Translations under genes and position numbers: made by a program
Part shown: positions 29,004-39,934 of the stretch, in pieces
Numbering within the stretch: the first letter of the stretch is position 1
How the letters are laid out: each line of letters opens with the position of its first letter
Source: Gemmatimonadaceae bacterium
GTDB lineage: Bacteria > Gemmatimonadota > Gemmatimonadetes > Gemmatimonadales > Gemmatimonadaceae
NCBI GenBank assembly: GCA_036273715.1
Contig: DASUHB010000047.1
Coordinates: 1-51,583 of the forward strand
Length of the DNA: 51,583 nucleotides
Direction: 5' to 3'
The notes under the pieces: generated by a model
Seen by the model: the letters and a program-made list of their open reading frames with translations, nothing else
Told to the model about the DNA's origin: nothing
Database searches by the model: none

Positions 29004-29348
29004 ATGAACTCCGTGTTCGAAGTCATCGCCGAGCCGAACCGGCGCGCCATCCTGGGTCTCCTCGTCACGTCGGAACAGTCCGTGGGGGACATCGAGCGCC
29101 GGCTCCGCATGCCACAACCCACGGTCTCCAAGCACCTCCGCGTGCTGCGCGAGTCGGGGTTCGTGGAGTCTACCGTGGCCGCACAGCGCCGTCTCTATCG
29201 ACTCAAGCCGGAACCGCTGCAAGAGGTTGATGACTGGCTCGCGCAGTTCAGGCGCTTCTGGTCCACCCACATCGATGCACTCGAGCGCCATCTCGATCGC
29301 ATGGACGACCCACCACCACGGAAACCGAAATCGAGGAGAAAACGATGA
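29004..29348 (+). CDS. ArsR/SmtB-family transcriptional regulator
   Basis: The 114-residue winged-helix protein begins MNSVFEVIAEPNRRAILGLL and contains the recognition region MPQPTVSKHLRVLRESGFVE. It lacks the usual metal-site cysteines, as is normal for ArsR proteins paired with SRPBCC genes. The C-terminus is basic (KPKSRRKR). It overlaps the SRPBCC gene by four bases (ATGA). Autoregulation through the palindrome upstream is likely; the ligand is unknown. Confidence 0.88.
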   Translation: MNSVFEVIAEPNRRAILGLLVTSEQSVGDIERRLRMPQPTVSKHLRVLRESGFVESTVAAQRRLYRLKPEPLQEVDDWLAQFRRFWSTHIDALERHLDRMDDPPPRKPKSRRKR

Positions 29349-29899
29349 TGACCACTCGAGAGCAGTACATGCCGGGTCCGGCCGCTGGGGCGCGGATTCA
29401 AAGCAAAGAAGGCGAGAAGTGGACGCTCGTGCTCGTCCGCGACCTTCACCATTCGCCTGAGAAGGTATGGAAAGCGATCACCGACCCGGCGCAGTTGCGC
29501 GAATGGGCGCCGTACGATGCCGACCGGAACCTGGGCGTCGCGGGAGAAACCGTGAAGCTCAGCACGTTCGGAGCGCCGTCGCCCCAGGTTGTCGAAACCA
29601 AAGTGAAGCGAGCCGAACCGCCCAAGGTGCTCGAGTTCGACTGGGGCGGCGGAAATCTCCGATGGGAGCTCGCACCCAATGGCGACGGCACACGACTCAC
29701 GCTCTGGGCCAACATCGATCGCAACTGGGTGTCCATGGGCGCCGCGGGATGGCACATCTGCCTCGACGTACTCGACCACCTGCTCGATGGCGACGCGATC
29801 GGCCGTATTGCCGGCATCGAGACGATGAAGTTCGACGGCTGGAAGCGACTCACCCGCGAGTACGGCGAGCAGTTCGGGACGAAGGCGCCGAGCTGGTAG
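29345..29899 (+). CDS. SRPBCC / AHSA1-like protein
   Basis: The 184-residue protein has the START-like fold seen in AHSA1-type proteins: DLHHSPEKVWKAITDPAQLREWAPYD at the N-terminus, VLEFDWGGGNLRWEL in the middle and the terminal helix HICLDVLDHLLDG. These proteins bind small hydrophobic ligands. ArsR-SRPBCC pairs are common, and the divergent DinB gene is a frequent companion, so this is probably a small ligand-sensing module. It is followed by a strong terminator. Confidence 0.85.
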   Translation: MMTTREQYMPGPAAGARIQSKEGEKWTLVLVRDLHHSPEKVWKAITDPAQLREWAPYDADRNLGVAGETVKLSTFGAPSPQVVETKVKRAEPPKVLEFDWGGGNLRWELAPNGDGTRLTLWANIDRNWVSMGAAGWHICLDVLDHLLDGDAIGRIAGIETMKFDGWKRLTREYGEQFGTKAPSW

Positions 29900-29922
29900 A
29901 CGTCCAGGCGTGAAGCCGACGA

Positions 29923-29956
29923 AGAGGGAAGCGCCCGCGGACGGGTGCTTCCCTCT
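29923..29956 (+). terminator. terminator hairpin after the SRPBCC gene
   Basis: The arms AGAGGGAAGC and GCTTCCCTCT enclose an inner CCCG/CGGG stem with a four-base loop, about 15 base pairs in all, starting 24 bases after the stop. A T-containing stretch (TTGTTCCCCC) follows. Confidence 0.8.
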
Positions 29957-30032
29957 GCCGTTGTTCCCCCTCAGTCCGACGCATAATCTTCAGAGGATGT
30001 AGTGCGTCCGCTGACCCGTCGACCTCCGTCTC

Positions 30033-31253
30033 ATGGCTGATCCAACTCGCACACCCGTCATCATCTCCGCCGTTCGCACGCCGATCGGCAAATTCCTCGG
30101 CACCCTGGCGCCGGTCACCGCGCCGTCCCTCGGCGCCATCGCGATCAGGGCTGCCGTCGCCCGCTCGCAGGTCCCGCTCGATGACATCGATGAAGTCATC
30201 ATGGGCAACGTGATCCAGGGCGGTGAAGGGCAGGCGCCCGCGCGCCAGGCGGCGATACATGCCGGCATCCCGGGACTCGTCCCCGCGGTCACGATCAACA
30301 AAGTCTGCGGCTCCGGTCTCAAAGCGGTGATGCTCGCGGCACAGTCGATCAAGGCGGGCGATCAGCAGGTGGTGGTCGCGGGCGGGCAGGAGTCGATGTC
30401 TAACGCGCCGTTCTACGTCTACGGGATGCGCGGCGGCGTCAAGTTCGGGGACCAGCAGTTGGTCGACGGACTGATCAAGGACGGGCTGTGGTGTTCCTTC
30501 TGCGATGTGCACATGGGCGGGCACGCCGAGTACACCGCGAAGAAGGCGGGCATCACGCGCCGGATGCAGGATGAATTCGCGCTCGCGTCGCACCGGAAGG
30601 CCGTGGCGGCGATCGACGCCGGCAAGTTCGACGCCGAGATCGTGCCGGTCGAGATCGCCGGCAAGAAAGGGCCGACGAGCGTCTGCGTGGACGAAGGCCC
30701 GCGGCGCGACACGTCGCTCGAGCAGTTAGGCAAGCTCCGCCCCGCGTTTCCGAACGATGCGCCCAAGGACATCCCGGCCAGCGAGCTGACGGTCACGGCC
30801 GGCAACGCGCCCGGCCTCAACGACGGCGGTTCTGCGTTAGTCGTGACCTCCGAGGCGTATGCGACCGCCCACGGGCTGCCGATCATGGCCCGCATCACGG
30901 GCTACGCCACGGGCGGCGGCGAGCCGCGCGACCTCTTCTTCGCGCCGATCGTCGCGGTCAACAACCTCATGCAGCGCACCGGCGCCAAGATCGGCGACTA
31001 CGATCTCATCGAGGCCAACGAAGCCTTCGCCGCCCAGGCGCTGGCCGACGGCCAGGCGCTCGGGTGGGACTGGGACCGGGTCAACGTCAACGGCGGCGCG
31101 ATTGCGTTAGGCCACCCGATCGGCGCCAGCGGCGCCCGCATCCTCACCACGCTGTTGTTCGCGATGCGCGATCGCGACGCCCACACCGGCATGGCCACCC
31201 TGTGTCTGGGCGGCGGCAACGCCGTCGCACTGAGCGTGGAGCGCGTGAATTGA
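30033..31253 (+). CDS. acetyl-CoA C-acetyltransferase (thiolase)
   Basis: The 406-residue thiolase has the acylated Cys92 in [12 protein letters not shown], the [11 protein letters not shown] histidine loop and the second Cys in [12 protein letters not shown]. It condenses or cleaves acetoacetyl-CoA and longer 3-ketoacyl-CoA. Downstream 3-hydroxyacyl-CoA and acyl-CoA dehydrogenases fit a short beta-oxidation or branched-chain amino-acid pathway. It overlaps bioY by four bases. Confidence 0.93.
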   Translation: MADPTRTPVIISAVRTPIGKFLGTLAPVTAPSLGAIAIRAAVARSQVPLDDIDEVIMGNVIQGGEGQAPARQAAIHAGIPGLVPAVTINKVCGSGLKAVMLAAQSIKAGDQQVVVAGGQESMSNAPFYVYGMRGGVKFGDQQLVDGLIKDGLWCSFCDVHMGGHAEYTAKKAGITRRMQDEFALASHRKAVAAIDAGKFDAEIVPVEIAGKKGPTSVCVDEGPRRDTSLEQLGKLRPAFPNDAPKDIPASELTVTAGNAPGLNDGGSALVVTSEAYATAHGLPIMARITGYATGGGEPRDLFFAPIVAVNNLMQRTGAKIGDYDLIEANEAFAAQALADGQALGWDWDRVNVNGGAIALGHPIGASGARILTTLLFAMRDRDAHTGMATLCLGGGNAVALSVERVN

Positions 31254-31807
31254 CGGCACAGACCGCGCTCCTCGCCGCGCGCGACCGGCGCATCGCAGTC
31301 GCGGGCATCGTCGGCTTCGCGGCGGCCCTCGCCGCGGCATCGCAGGTGGCGATTCGGGTGCCGGGCACGAGCGTGCCGATGACGCTGCAGCCGCTCGCCG
31401 TTGTCCTCGCGGGCATGTGCCTCGGTCCGGCAGCCGGCGCGGCGAGCATGGTGCTCTATCTCGCGGCCGGCGCCGCGGGGCTGCCGGTGTTCGCGCCCGA
31501 GGGCCTGCCCGGCGTGGCGCGCCTCCTCGGCCCGACCGGCGGCTACCTTCTGGCGTATCCGTTAGGCGCGTACGCCGCCGGCTGGATCGCGCGTCGCCGG
31601 CCGCGGCGGTTCGCGTGGCGGGTGCTTGCCGCGGCGTGCGGCATCGCGCTCATTCACGCCGGAGGCGTCGCCCAACTTGCGGTCCTCACGGGGAGCCTCA
31701 CGCGGGCCTTCGTGCTCGGCTCGCTGCCGTTCCTCGCACTGGACGCGGTGAAGGCGGTGCTCGCCGCCTGCTACTCGCCCCGCTTCTCCGATCGCGCGCC
31801 CGCTTGA
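31250..31807 (+). CDS. bioY: BioY-family biotin transporter
   Basis: With a TTG start inside the thiolase stop (TTGA), the protein is 185 residues with about six membrane helices. BioY motifs are [32 protein letters not shown] and [15 protein letters not shown]. BioY is the substrate-binding S component of biotin ECF transporters. Its place among CoA-ester genes is reasonable because biotin serves carboxylases of these pathways. The only upstream in-frame starts run through the thiolase gene. Confidence 0.88.
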   Translation: MTAQTALLAARDRRIAVAGIVGFAAALAAASQVAIRVPGTSVPMTLQPLAVVLAGMCLGPAAGAASMVLYLAAGAAGLPVFAPEGLPGVARLLGPTGGYLLAYPLGAYAAGWIARRRPRRFAWRVLAAACGIALIHAGGVAQLAVLTGSLTRAFVLGSLPFLALDAVKAVLAACYSPRFSDRAPA

Positions 31808-32682
31808 CGGCGCGCGATTTCTTTTATCGACCTTCGGGATCGCTCCGCGCGCCGTGGCAGTGGATCGGCTTTCTCCTCATCGCGGCGTCGGCCAGCCTGC
31901 TGACGGCCGGCCTCAGCGCGCCGCTCGTGCTGCGATTCATGTCGCGGCTCGGGCTGAGCTTCTGGTCGCTGCTCGTGGGACTGCTCGTCGCCCACGTCGT
32001 GATGGTGCGTTGGGTCGACCGCGGGTCCTGGGCGCCGATCGGTCTCGGGCGGCGGTCGGCGGCGCCGGGGCGGCTCGCGGTGGGCCTCGCCGCCGGGTCG
32101 TTCGGCATCCTGGCGCCGAGCGGCGTCCTGCTGGCGGTGCACGCGATGCGCAGCCAACCGGCGGCGGCGCCAGTTTCGTGGATCCACTACGCGGCATCGT
32201 GGGCCGTGTTCTTCCTTCCCCAGTCGTTGGCCGAGGAGCTCCTCTCGCGGGGATATCTCTTCGCGCGCACGCGCGAAGCGATCGGGTGGCCGGCGGCGCT
32301 CGGCATCACGAGCATCGGCTTTGGCCTCTTGCACCTGGCCAATCCCGGCGCGACGCCGCAGGCGATCACCGTCGTGATCCTGGCGGGATTTTTTCTGGGC
32401 GGCATTCTGCTTCTCACGAAGAGCCTCTACGCGGCGTGGATGGCGCACGCTGCCTGGAACTGGTCGATGGCCGCGCTGCTCCATGCGCCGGTAAGCGGAC
32501 TCGCGGCGCGTCCGCCGGACTATCGGGTGGTGGACAGCGGGCCGGTCTGGCTCACCGGCGGCGGGTGGGGTCCGGAGGGCGGTCTTGCCGCTGCGTTAGG
32601 CATGGCGGCGTGCATCGCCCTGCTCGTGGCGTGGCGCCGCCGGTCGCCGCGCGCTGCACCCTTTGATGGCATCGAGACATGA
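31804..32682 (+). CDS. CPBP-family intramembrane metalloprotease
   Basis: The 292-residue membrane protein starts with TTG overlapping the bioY stop. It has the CPBP/Rce1 signature: SLAEELLSRGYLF (Glu pair), GFGLLHLANP (His) and WMAHAAWNWSMA (His/Asn). CPBP proteases act on prenylated proteins, peptide toxins or anti-sigma factors; the target here is unknown. It is coupled to the following dehydrogenase by a four-base overlap. Confidence 0.85.
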   Translation: MTARDFFYRPSGSLRAPWQWIGFLLIAASASLLTAGLSAPLVLRFMSRLGLSFWSLLVGLLVAHVVMVRWVDRGSWAPIGLGRRSAAPGRLAVGLAAGSFGILAPSGVLLAVHAMRSQPAAAPVSWIHYAASWAVFFLPQSLAEELLSRGYLFARTREAIGWPAALGITSIGFGLLHLANPGATPQAITVVILAGFFLGGILLLTKSLYAAWMAHAAWNWSMAALLHAPVSGLAARPPDYRVVDSGPVWLTGGGWGPEGGLAAALGMAACIALLVAWRRRSPRAAPFDGIET

Positions 32683-33524
32683 CTGAACGCATCGTGGTGG
32701 TGGGGGCGGGCCAGATGGGCAACGGCATCGCGCACGTGTTCGCGGCGGCCGGTCATCCGGTAACGATGATCGACGTGTCGCGCGACGCGCTCGCGCGCGG
32801 CCGCGCGGCCATCGAAAAGAACATGGCCCGCCAGGTACAGAAGGGCGTCCTCGACGCCGCCGGGCGCGACGCGGCGCTCGGCCGCATCGCGCTCTCGGAA
32901 TCGTTCGACCCGGTGCGCGAAGCCGACGTCGTGGTCGAGGCGGCCACCGAGAACGCCGAGCTCAAGTTCCGCATCTTCGGCGACCTCGACGCCGCCGCGC
33001 CTAACGGCGCCATCCTCGCCTCCAACACCAGCTCGATCTCGATCACCGAGATTGCCGCCCGCACCGGCCGCCCCGCGCAGGTGATCGGCATGCACTTCAT
33101 GAATCCCGTGCCGGTGATGCAGCTCGTCGAGGTCATCCGCGGACTCGCGACGTCGGATGAGACCACGGGCCGCGTGCTCGCCCTCGCCAAGCGCCTGGGC
33201 AAGACGCCGGTGGAGGTGAACGACTACCCCGGCTTCGTCAGCAACCGCGTGCTCATGCCGATGATCAACGAAGCGGTCTACTGCCTCATGGAAGGCGTCG
33301 GCAGCGCCGAGGCGATCGATACGGTGATGAAGTTAGGCATGAACCACCCGATGGGCCCGCTGGCGCTGGCCGATCTCATCGGACTCGACACGTGCGAGTC
33401 GATTCTCGAGGTGCTGCACCGCGGGCTCGGCGACCCGAAGTACCGCCCGTGTCCGCTGCTCCGCAAATACGTCGCGGCCGGATGGTTGGGACGCAAGACC
33501 GGCCGCGGCTTCTTCTCCTACTGA
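32679..33524 (+). CDS. 3-hydroxybutyryl-CoA dehydrogenase
   Basis: The 281-residue enzyme has the NAD-binding loop [14 protein letters not shown], the catalytic His in [19 protein letters not shown], and C-terminal helices with [11 protein letters not shown] at the very end. It oxidises (S)-3-hydroxybutyryl-CoA to acetoacetyl-CoA, feeding the thiolase upstream. The length is standard. Confidence 0.93.
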   Translation: MTERIVVVGAGQMGNGIAHVFAAAGHPVTMIDVSRDALARGRAAIEKNMARQVQKGVLDAAGRDAALGRIALSESFDPVREADVVVEAATENAELKFRIFGDLDAAAPNGAILASNTSSISITEIAARTGRPAQVIGMHFMNPVPVMQLVEVIRGLATSDETTGRVLALAKRLGKTPVEVNDYPGFVSNRVLMPMINEAVYCLMEGVGSAEAIDTVMKLGMNHPMGPLALADLIGLDTCESILEVLHRGLGDPKYRPCPLLRKYVAAGWLGRKTGRGFFSY

Positions 33525-33534
33525 TTCTCGAGTC

Positions 33535-34695
33535 ATGTCCTGGGCCCTCATCCCACTCACCGAAGAGCAGCGCGGCATCCAGCAGCTCGCGCGCGAATTC
33601 GCGCGCGACGAGATCGCCCCGCACAGCGACGCCTGGGATCGCGACGCCATCTTCGACCGGGGCATCATCACCCGGTTAGGCGAACTCGGATTCCTCGGCA
33701 TGCTCATCCCCGAGTCGCTCGGCGGCCTCGGCCTCGATACGTGCACCTATCTCGTCGCGCTCGAGGAAATTGCGGCCGTCGACGCATCGGTGGCCGTGGC
33801 GATGAGCGTGCACAACTCGCTCCCCACGCAGATGCTCCTGCGCTGGGGCAGTGAGGAGCAGCAGGACCGGTATCTCAAGCCGATGGCGCGCGGCGAGTGG
33901 CTCGGCGCATTCGCCCTGTCCGAGCCCGACGCCGGGTCGGACGCCGCGTCGATGCACGCGCAGGCCGTGCGCGACGGCGACTGCTGGGTGTTGAACGGCA
34001 CCAAGGCCTGGGTCTCGAGTGGCAGCCACGCCGAAGTGATCCTCGCCATGGCGCGCACCGACAAACCCGGCGACCGTCGCGGCGCGCGCGGCATCAGCGC
34101 GTTCATCGTCACCCCCGATCTTCCGGGCTTCAAGGTCGGCAAGAAAGAAGACAAGATGGGGCTGCGCGCGTCGCCCACCGTGCAGCTCGTGTTCGAGAAC
34201 CTGCGCGTGCCGGCCGCCAATCTGTTAGGCGCGGAAGGCAGCGGTTTCATTTACGCGATGCAGTCGCTCGACAACGGGCGGCTCGGCATCTCCGCGCAAT
34301 CGATCGGCATCGCGCGCGCCGCGCTCGAGATCGCAACGTCGTACGCCGCCGAACGCCGTCAATTTGGCAAGCCGATCAAGGAGTTTCAGGCCATCCAGTT
34401 CAAGCTTGCCGACATGGCCACGCGCATTACGGCGGCACGGGCGCTGCTGTATGCGGCAGCGTCGGCCAAGGATCGCGGCGAGCCGATCACGCAGTTCAGC
34501 AGCATGAGCAAGCTCATGGCGAGCGAAACTGCCATGTGGGTCACCACGCAGGCCATCCAGATTCTCGGCGGCTACGGATACGTGCGCGATTATCCGGTCG
34601 AGCGCCTGTTCCGCGACGCCAAGGTGACCGAGATCTACGAAGGGACGTCCGAGATACAGCGGATCGTGATCGCCCGAGAGTTGTACGCGAACTGA
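33535..34695 (+). CDS. acyl-CoA dehydrogenase
   Basis: The 386-residue flavoenzyme has [15 protein letters not shown] and [12 protein letters not shown] for FAD and substrate, [19 protein letters not shown], and the catalytic Glu in [17 protein letters not shown]. It resembles short-chain or isovaleryl/isobutyryl-type dehydrogenases. It lies 10 bases after the hydroxyacyl-CoA dehydrogenase and just before leucine dehydrogenase, which supports branched-chain acyl-CoA as substrate. Confidence 0.92.
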   Translation: MSWALIPLTEEQRGIQQLAREFARDEIAPHSDAWDRDAIFDRGIITRLGELGFLGMLIPESLGGLGLDTCTYLVALEEIAAVDASVAVAMSVHNSLPTQMLLRWGSEEQQDRYLKPMARGEWLGAFALSEPDAGSDAASMHAQAVRDGDCWVLNGTKAWVSSGSHAEVILAMARTDKPGDRRGARGISAFIVTPDLPGFKVGKKEDKMGLRASPTVQLVFENLRVPAANLLGAEGSGFIYAMQSLDNGRLGISAQSIGIARAALEIATSYAAERRQFGKPIKEFQAIQFKLADMATRITAARALLYAAASAKDRGEPITQFSSMSKLMASETAMWVTTQAIQILGGYGYVRDYPVERLFRDAKVTEIYEGTSEIQRIVIARELYAN

Positions 34696-34742
34696 CGGCT
34701 TGGGTCTCGGACCCAAGCGCCTATTCACCAGCTATCCCACTT

Positions 34743-35849
<1,107 letters not shown>

Positions 35850-36200
35850 GGCGGACAGGGCCGGACGGATACTGACACGGCCGGATCTTCGAAGGCGGGC
35901 AGATCGGACGGGAGCGGACACGGCCGGATCTTCGAAGGCGGACAGATCGGAGGGGAGCGGACACGGCCGGACTTCCGGGCAAGCTTCATCTTGGCAAAGT
36001 TGTTGGAACGGATCTGCCTGCGTTTTGCAGGTATTGTGTTAGGTCATCGATCGTTCGTGTTTTGCGAAGAGTCAACAAAAAAAAGATCCGGCCGTGTCCG
36101 GCTTTGTCCGGCTTGTCCGCCTTTGGCTTTGTCCGGCTTGTCCGCCTTTGGCTTTGTCCGGTTTTGTCCGCCTTTAGCTTTGTCCGTCTTCAGTCCGCCC
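35850..36200. repeat. GGACA/TGTCC repeat element: 43-bp and 25-bp tandem repeats in opposite orientation
   Basis: The 391-base gap between the leucine dehydrogenase and glyA holds no gene. Left part: a 43-bp unit starting GACACGGCCGGATCTTCGAA begins at 35874, 35917 and, truncated, 35960. Right part: a 25-bp unit GGCTTTGTCCGGCTTGTCCG plus CCTTT begins at 36100 and 36125, with a diverged copy at 36150. The left units read GGACA and the right ones TGTCC, so the flanks are inverted relative to each other around a roughly 110-base, less GC-rich centre containing an A-run (about 36077-36084). Same unit type as at 10086-10257. The glyA promoter may lie within or after it. Confidence 0.8.
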
Positions 36201-36240
36201 TACAATGCCAGACTGGTCTAACTGGACAACCACGAGGCCC

Positions 36241-37503
36241 ATGTCCGCGCTCCGCCTGTCGGATCCGGACATTGCGCGCGCCATCGACGATGAGACGCGG
36301 CGGCAGGGCGAGGGATTGGAGCTCATCGCCAGCGAGAATTTTGTATCGCCGGCGGTCATGGAGGCGATGGGGTCCCCGCTCACGAACAAATACGCCGAGG
36401 GCTACCCCGGGAAACGCTACTACGGCGGCTGCGAGTTCGTCGACGTCGCCGAACAACTGGCCATCGATCGCGCGAAGATGCTCTTCCACGCCGAGCACGC
36501 GAACGTGCAGCCGCACTCGGGCGCGCAGGCGAACATGGCCGTCTTCTTCGCCTTCGTGAAACCGGGCGACACCGTGTTAGGCATGGGATTGTCTAACGGA
36601 GGCCATCTCACGCACGGGTCGCCGGTCAACTTCTCGGGATTCCTGTATCACGCCGTCGCGTACGGCGTCCGCGAGGACACCGGCCGCCTCGACATGGACC
36701 AGGTGCGCGACCTCGCGCGGCAGCACCGGCCGAAGATGCTCATCGCCGGATTCAGCGCGTATTCGCGCACGCTCGATTTCGAGGCGTTCGCCGACATCGC
36801 CCGCGAGGCCGACGCCAAACTCATGGTCGACATGGCGCACGTCGCGGGACTCGTCGCCGCGGGCATCTCGCCGTCGCCGGTGCCATACGCGGACGCGGTC
36901 ACCACCACCACGCACAAGACGCTGCGCGGTCCGCGCGGCGGATTGATTCTGTGCAAGCAGCAGTACGCGGCGACCATCAACAAGCAGGTCTTTCCCGGTA
37001 TGCAAGGCGGTCCGCTCATGCACGTCATCGCCGCCAAGGCGGTCTCGCTCCTCGAGGCGTTGCAGCCATCGTTCGTGACATACGCGCGGCAGGTCGTGGC
37101 GAATGCGCGCGAATTGGCCGCGGCGTTGATGCATCGCGGCTACGCCATCGTGTCGGGCGGCACGGACAACCATCTCATGCTGGTCGACCTGCGCGCGCGC
37201 GGCCTCACCGGTAAGGCGGCGGAAGCCGCACTCGGCGCTGCCGACATCACAGTCAACAAAAACACCGTGCCCGGCGAGACGCAGTCGCCGTTCGTCACCA
37301 GCGGCATCCGCATCGGCACGTCGGCCGTCACCACGCGCGGCATGAAAGAAACGGACATGCGTCGCATTGCAGAGCTCATCGATCGCGTGCTCACGAATGC
37401 AGCTGACGACGCCGTGATTCGCGAGGTCCGCCGCGATGTCCATGAGCTCACGTCGGGGTTCCCGTTGTACACACCGGCCGTAGAGGCCGCCGAACGGTTG
37501 TAA
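36241..37503 (+). CDS. glyA: serine hydroxymethyltransferase
   Basis: The 420-residue PLP enzyme interconverts serine and glycine with THF. Motifs: [36 protein letters not shown], the PLP lysine in [14 protein letters not shown], and [15 protein letters not shown]. The ATG at 36241 gives the standard N-terminus; an in-frame ATG 12 codons upstream (36205) would begin just after the repeat element. Confidence 0.96.
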   Translation: MSALRLSDPDIARAIDDETRRQGEGLELIASENFVSPAVMEAMGSPLTNKYAEGYPGKRYYGGCEFVDVAEQLAIDRAKMLFHAEHANVQPHSGAQANMAVFFAFVKPGDTVLGMGLSNGGHLTHGSPVNFSGFLYHAVAYGVREDTGRLDMDQVRDLARQHRPKMLIAGFSAYSRTLDFEAFADIAREADAKLMVDMAHVAGLVAAGISPSPVPYADAVTTTTHKTLRGPRGGLILCKQQYAATINKQVFPGMQGGPLMHVIAAKAVSLLEALQPSFVTYARQVVANARELAAALMHRGYAIVSGGTDNHLMLVDLRARGLTGKAAEAALGAADITVNKNTVPGETQSPFVTSGIRIGTSAVTTRGMKETDMRRIAELIDRVLTNAADDAVIREVRRDVHELTSGFPLYTPAVEAAERL

Positions 37504-37593
37504 TTCCGCTCGCCGCGTCGCATCTTTGGCCCTGAGCCCGCTGGCGGCGTCTGCCGCAAGCGGCGACGCTCTCTCGAAGAAGGGTCGCTCACT

Positions 37594-37977
37594 TTGCCGC
37601 TTTGTTTTCAGGATGGCATTATGGATCGCCTCCGGGCGCGTGACGCGCGCTATCGGGAGGATGCCTACCTGTTCGTGCTTGGTGCGCTCGAGTACTGCCA
37701 AACGCGGCTCGACGAGCGCCGCCACATCACCGGGCGCGAGTTGGCGATGGCGTGCCGTGATCTTGCCCTCGAGCATTTCGGCGTGATGGCCCGTCTCGTG
37801 CTCGAACACTGGGGCGTCCGCTCGTCCGCCGATATCGGTGAGGTTGTCTTCAATCTCGTCGACGAAGGATTGCTCATCAGCCAACCCACCGACACGCGCG
37901 ATGAGTTCGCCGGCGTGTTCGATTTCGACCAGGCGTTCGAACGAGAATATCCGTGGAGCGTGCTGCAAACCGGTTGA
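37594..37977 (+). CDS. Minf_1886-family protein, unknown function
   Basis: The 127-residue protein contains RDARYREDAYLFVLGALEY, RRHITGRELAMACRDLALEHFG, VLEHWGVRSSADIGEVVFNLV and a final FDFDQAFEREYPW. These blocks match my recollection of the small conserved Minf_1886 family, of unknown function. I chose the TTG at 37594, with AAGAAGGG before it, because the family has about ten residues ahead of the D-x-RY block; an ATG at 37621 is the alternative. Confidence 0.7.
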   Translation: MPLCFQDGIMDRLRARDARYREDAYLFVLGALEYCQTRLDERRHITGRELAMACRDLALEHFGVMARLVLEHWGVRSSADIGEVVFNLVDEGLLISQPTDTRDEFAGVFDFDQAFEREYPWSVLQTG

Positions 37978-38052
37978 CCGTGTACCGGGCCGTGCGCTGG
38001 GCGCTCGGCACTCGTTGTCGGAAGGGCGTTGAGCGGGAGGAGGTGAGGCTAC

Positions 38053-38247
38053 ATGGATGTCAACGAGCTTCCAGCGTGCCGCAAATGCGGCAAGGGCACG
38101 ATGCTCCCGCTGAGCGACTACGGCCGCGACGGAGCGCCCATCACGTTCAAAGCCTGGGTGTGCAACAACCCCGAATGCGGATTCAACATCCGCATCGACA
38201 ACGGGGAGATCAGTTTCGGGCGCACCATCGGGCAATCGCACAAGTGA
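38053..38247 (+). CDS. small zinc-ribbon protein
   Basis: The 64-residue protein has a two-knuckle zinc ribbon: CRKCGKG near the N-terminus and CNNPECGFNIRI in the middle. A strong ribosome site (GGAGGAGGTGAGG) lies about five bases before the ATG. It is short and likely binds nucleic acid or a partner protein; no function is known to me. It sits between the Minf_1886 gene and nnr. Confidence 0.75.
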   Translation: MDVNELPACRKCGKGTMLPLSDYGRDGAPITFKAWVCNNPECGFNIRIDNGEISFGRTIGQSHK

Positions 38248-38274
38248 GAGGGAGCGTGAGCGCACGGTAGCGCG

Positions 38275-39864
38275 GTGGGCGACGCGGGTCGCCCACATGT
38301 GCACGGTGCGTGGCTCATCCCGGCGCTGTCGCTCGAGATCTCGATCACCAATGCGCGTGAGTCCGCCGCGCGTGACGCGGCGGCGATCGCGCAGGGGGTG
38401 CCATCGCGCGCGCTGATGCAGGGCGCCGGGGCGGCGGCGGCGGGGGAAATCGCGCGGCGGTTCGGCGACGCGCTCGCGCACGGCGTGGTCGTGCACGCCG
38501 GCCCCGGCAACAACGGAGGCGACGGGTGGGTGGTTGCGCGCTGCCTCGCCGCGTGCGGCGTGCAGGTGCACGTCGCGGCGGCGGTGGAGCCGGCGACCGA
38601 CGATGCCCGGGCCGAGCGCGCGCTCGCGCAGCCGGTGGTGGACGCGGCGCGCCCGCCTAACGCGCGAGTGGTCGTCGACGCGCTGCTCGGCACCGGCGCC
38701 GGCGGCGCGCCGCGGGGCGCGATCGCCGACGCCGTTCGCGACATCGCCGCGGCGCGTGCCGCGGGTGCATCGGTGGTCGCGCTCGACCTGCCGACCGGCG
38801 TGCACGCCGACGCGGGGCACGCCCAAGGCGCCGTGCGCGCGGACCTCACGCTCACGTTCGGCACGATGAAGCGCGGACTGCTCATCGCGCGAGGCAACGC
38901 GGGGCGGATCGTGCTGCTCGACATCGGGCTGCCGCGCGGCGACGCCGGCACGCCGACGCTCGTGACGCCGGCGTGGGTCGCTCGCACCGTTCCGCCGATT
39001 CCCGCCGACGCGCACAAGGGCGTGCGGCGCAAACTGGTCATCGTGGGCGGTCAGTTAGGCATGGCGGGCGCCGCGATCTTCGCCGCGCGGGCGGCGATGC
39101 GCTCGGGCATCGGCATGGTGCGCGTCGTGGTGGCGCGCGAGTGCGTGCCGATCGTGCAGGCCGCGGCGCCGCACGCGATCGCGCGCGCGTGGCCGGGCGA
39201 GCAGCCCGAGGATGTGGACGACGCGATCAATCGTTGGGCGGACGGCGTGCTGATCGGGCCGGGCCTCGGCGACTCGCCGCAGAGCCGCGCGCTGGTGGAG
39301 CGGGTGCTCCGCGCGTGGCGCGGTCCGGTGGTCGTCGACGCCGACGGGCTCAACGTGTTCAAGGGCGAGGCGTCCACGTTAGGCGCGCTGCTGGCCGGGC
39401 GGCCGGCGCTGCTCACGCCGCACGCGATGGAGCTCGCCCGGCTCTCCGGCGCCGATCCGCAGCAGGTCCTGGCCCGGCGCTTCGAGATCGGCGGCGAGCT
39501 GGCGCGTGTGGCGCACGCGGCCGTGCTGCTCAAGGGCGTGCCGACCGTCGTCGCCGACGAGAGCGCCCGGCGTCTGGTGAGCGCCGCGGGAACGCCGGCG
39601 CTCGCCGCGGCCGGGAGCGGCGACCTGCTGGCCGGCATCGCAGCCACGCTCCTCACGCAGTTAGGCGATGGGCTTGGCGCCGGCGCGGCTGCCGCGTGGG
39701 TGCACGGCCGCGCCGCCGAGCTCGCATCGGCCGGCCGCGGCCCGCGCGGCGTCACGCTCGACGATGTCGAGCGCGCCATCGGCGCCGTCTGGCCCGACCT
39801 CGGCGACACGCCTGCCGCGTGCTACCCCGTGCTCTGCGAGCTCCCGGCCATCGCCGACTCGTAG
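38275..39864 (+). CDS. nnr: bifunctional NAD(P)H-hydrate epimerase / ADP-dependent dehydratase
   Basis: This two-domain metabolite-repair enzyme restores NAD(P)H damaged to hydrates. The N-terminal YjeF-type epimerase (about 20-225) has VVHAGPGNNGGDGWVVARCL and VALDLPTGVHADAG. The C-terminal ribokinase-like dehydratase (about 235-520) has GPGLGDSPQSRALVERVLRA, DADGLNVF, LTPHAMELARLSG and the AAAGSGDLLAGIAATLL anion hole. It starts with GTG at 38275; a second in-frame GTG at 38299 is also possible. Confidence 0.92.
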   Translation: MGDAGRPHVHGAWLIPALSLEISITNARESAARDAAAIAQGVPSRALMQGAGAAAAGEIARRFGDALAHGVVVHAGPGNNGGDGWVVARCLAACGVQVHVAAAVEPATDDARAERALAQPVVDAARPPNARVVVDALLGTGAGGAPRGAIADAVRDIAAARAAGASVVALDLPTGVHADAGHAQGAVRADLTLTFGTMKRGLLIARGNAGRIVLLDIGLPRGDAGTPTLVTPAWVARTVPPIPADAHKGVRRKLVIVGGQLGMAGAAIFAARAAMRSGIGMVRVVVARECVPIVQAAAPHAIARAWPGEQPEDVDDAINRWADGVLIGPGLGDSPQSRALVERVLRAWRGPVVVDADGLNVFKGEASTLGALLAGRPALLTPHAMELARLSGADPQQVLARRFEIGGELARVAHAAVLLKGVPTVVADESARRLVSAAGTPALAAAGSGDLLAGIAATLLTQLGDGLGAGAAAAWVHGRAAELASAGRGPRGVTLDDVERAIGAVWPDLGDTPAACYPVLCELPAIADS

Positions 39865-39934
39865 ACAACGCGTCGCCTCGGGCGCATCCTGATATGATGT
39901 GTGTCGAATCCTTCAACCCTCAACGACATCCGCC

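Noticed and set aside
35874-36190. Tandem repeats considered as a CRISPR array
   Set aside because: Units are directly adjacent with no unique spacers, occur only 2-3 times and no cas gene is near.
36577-39015. Long minus-strand open frame (812 codons) opposite glyA and nnr
   Set aside because: It is antisense to four well-supported plus-strand genes, has Arg/His-rich composition typical of GC-rich shadow frames and shows no motif.
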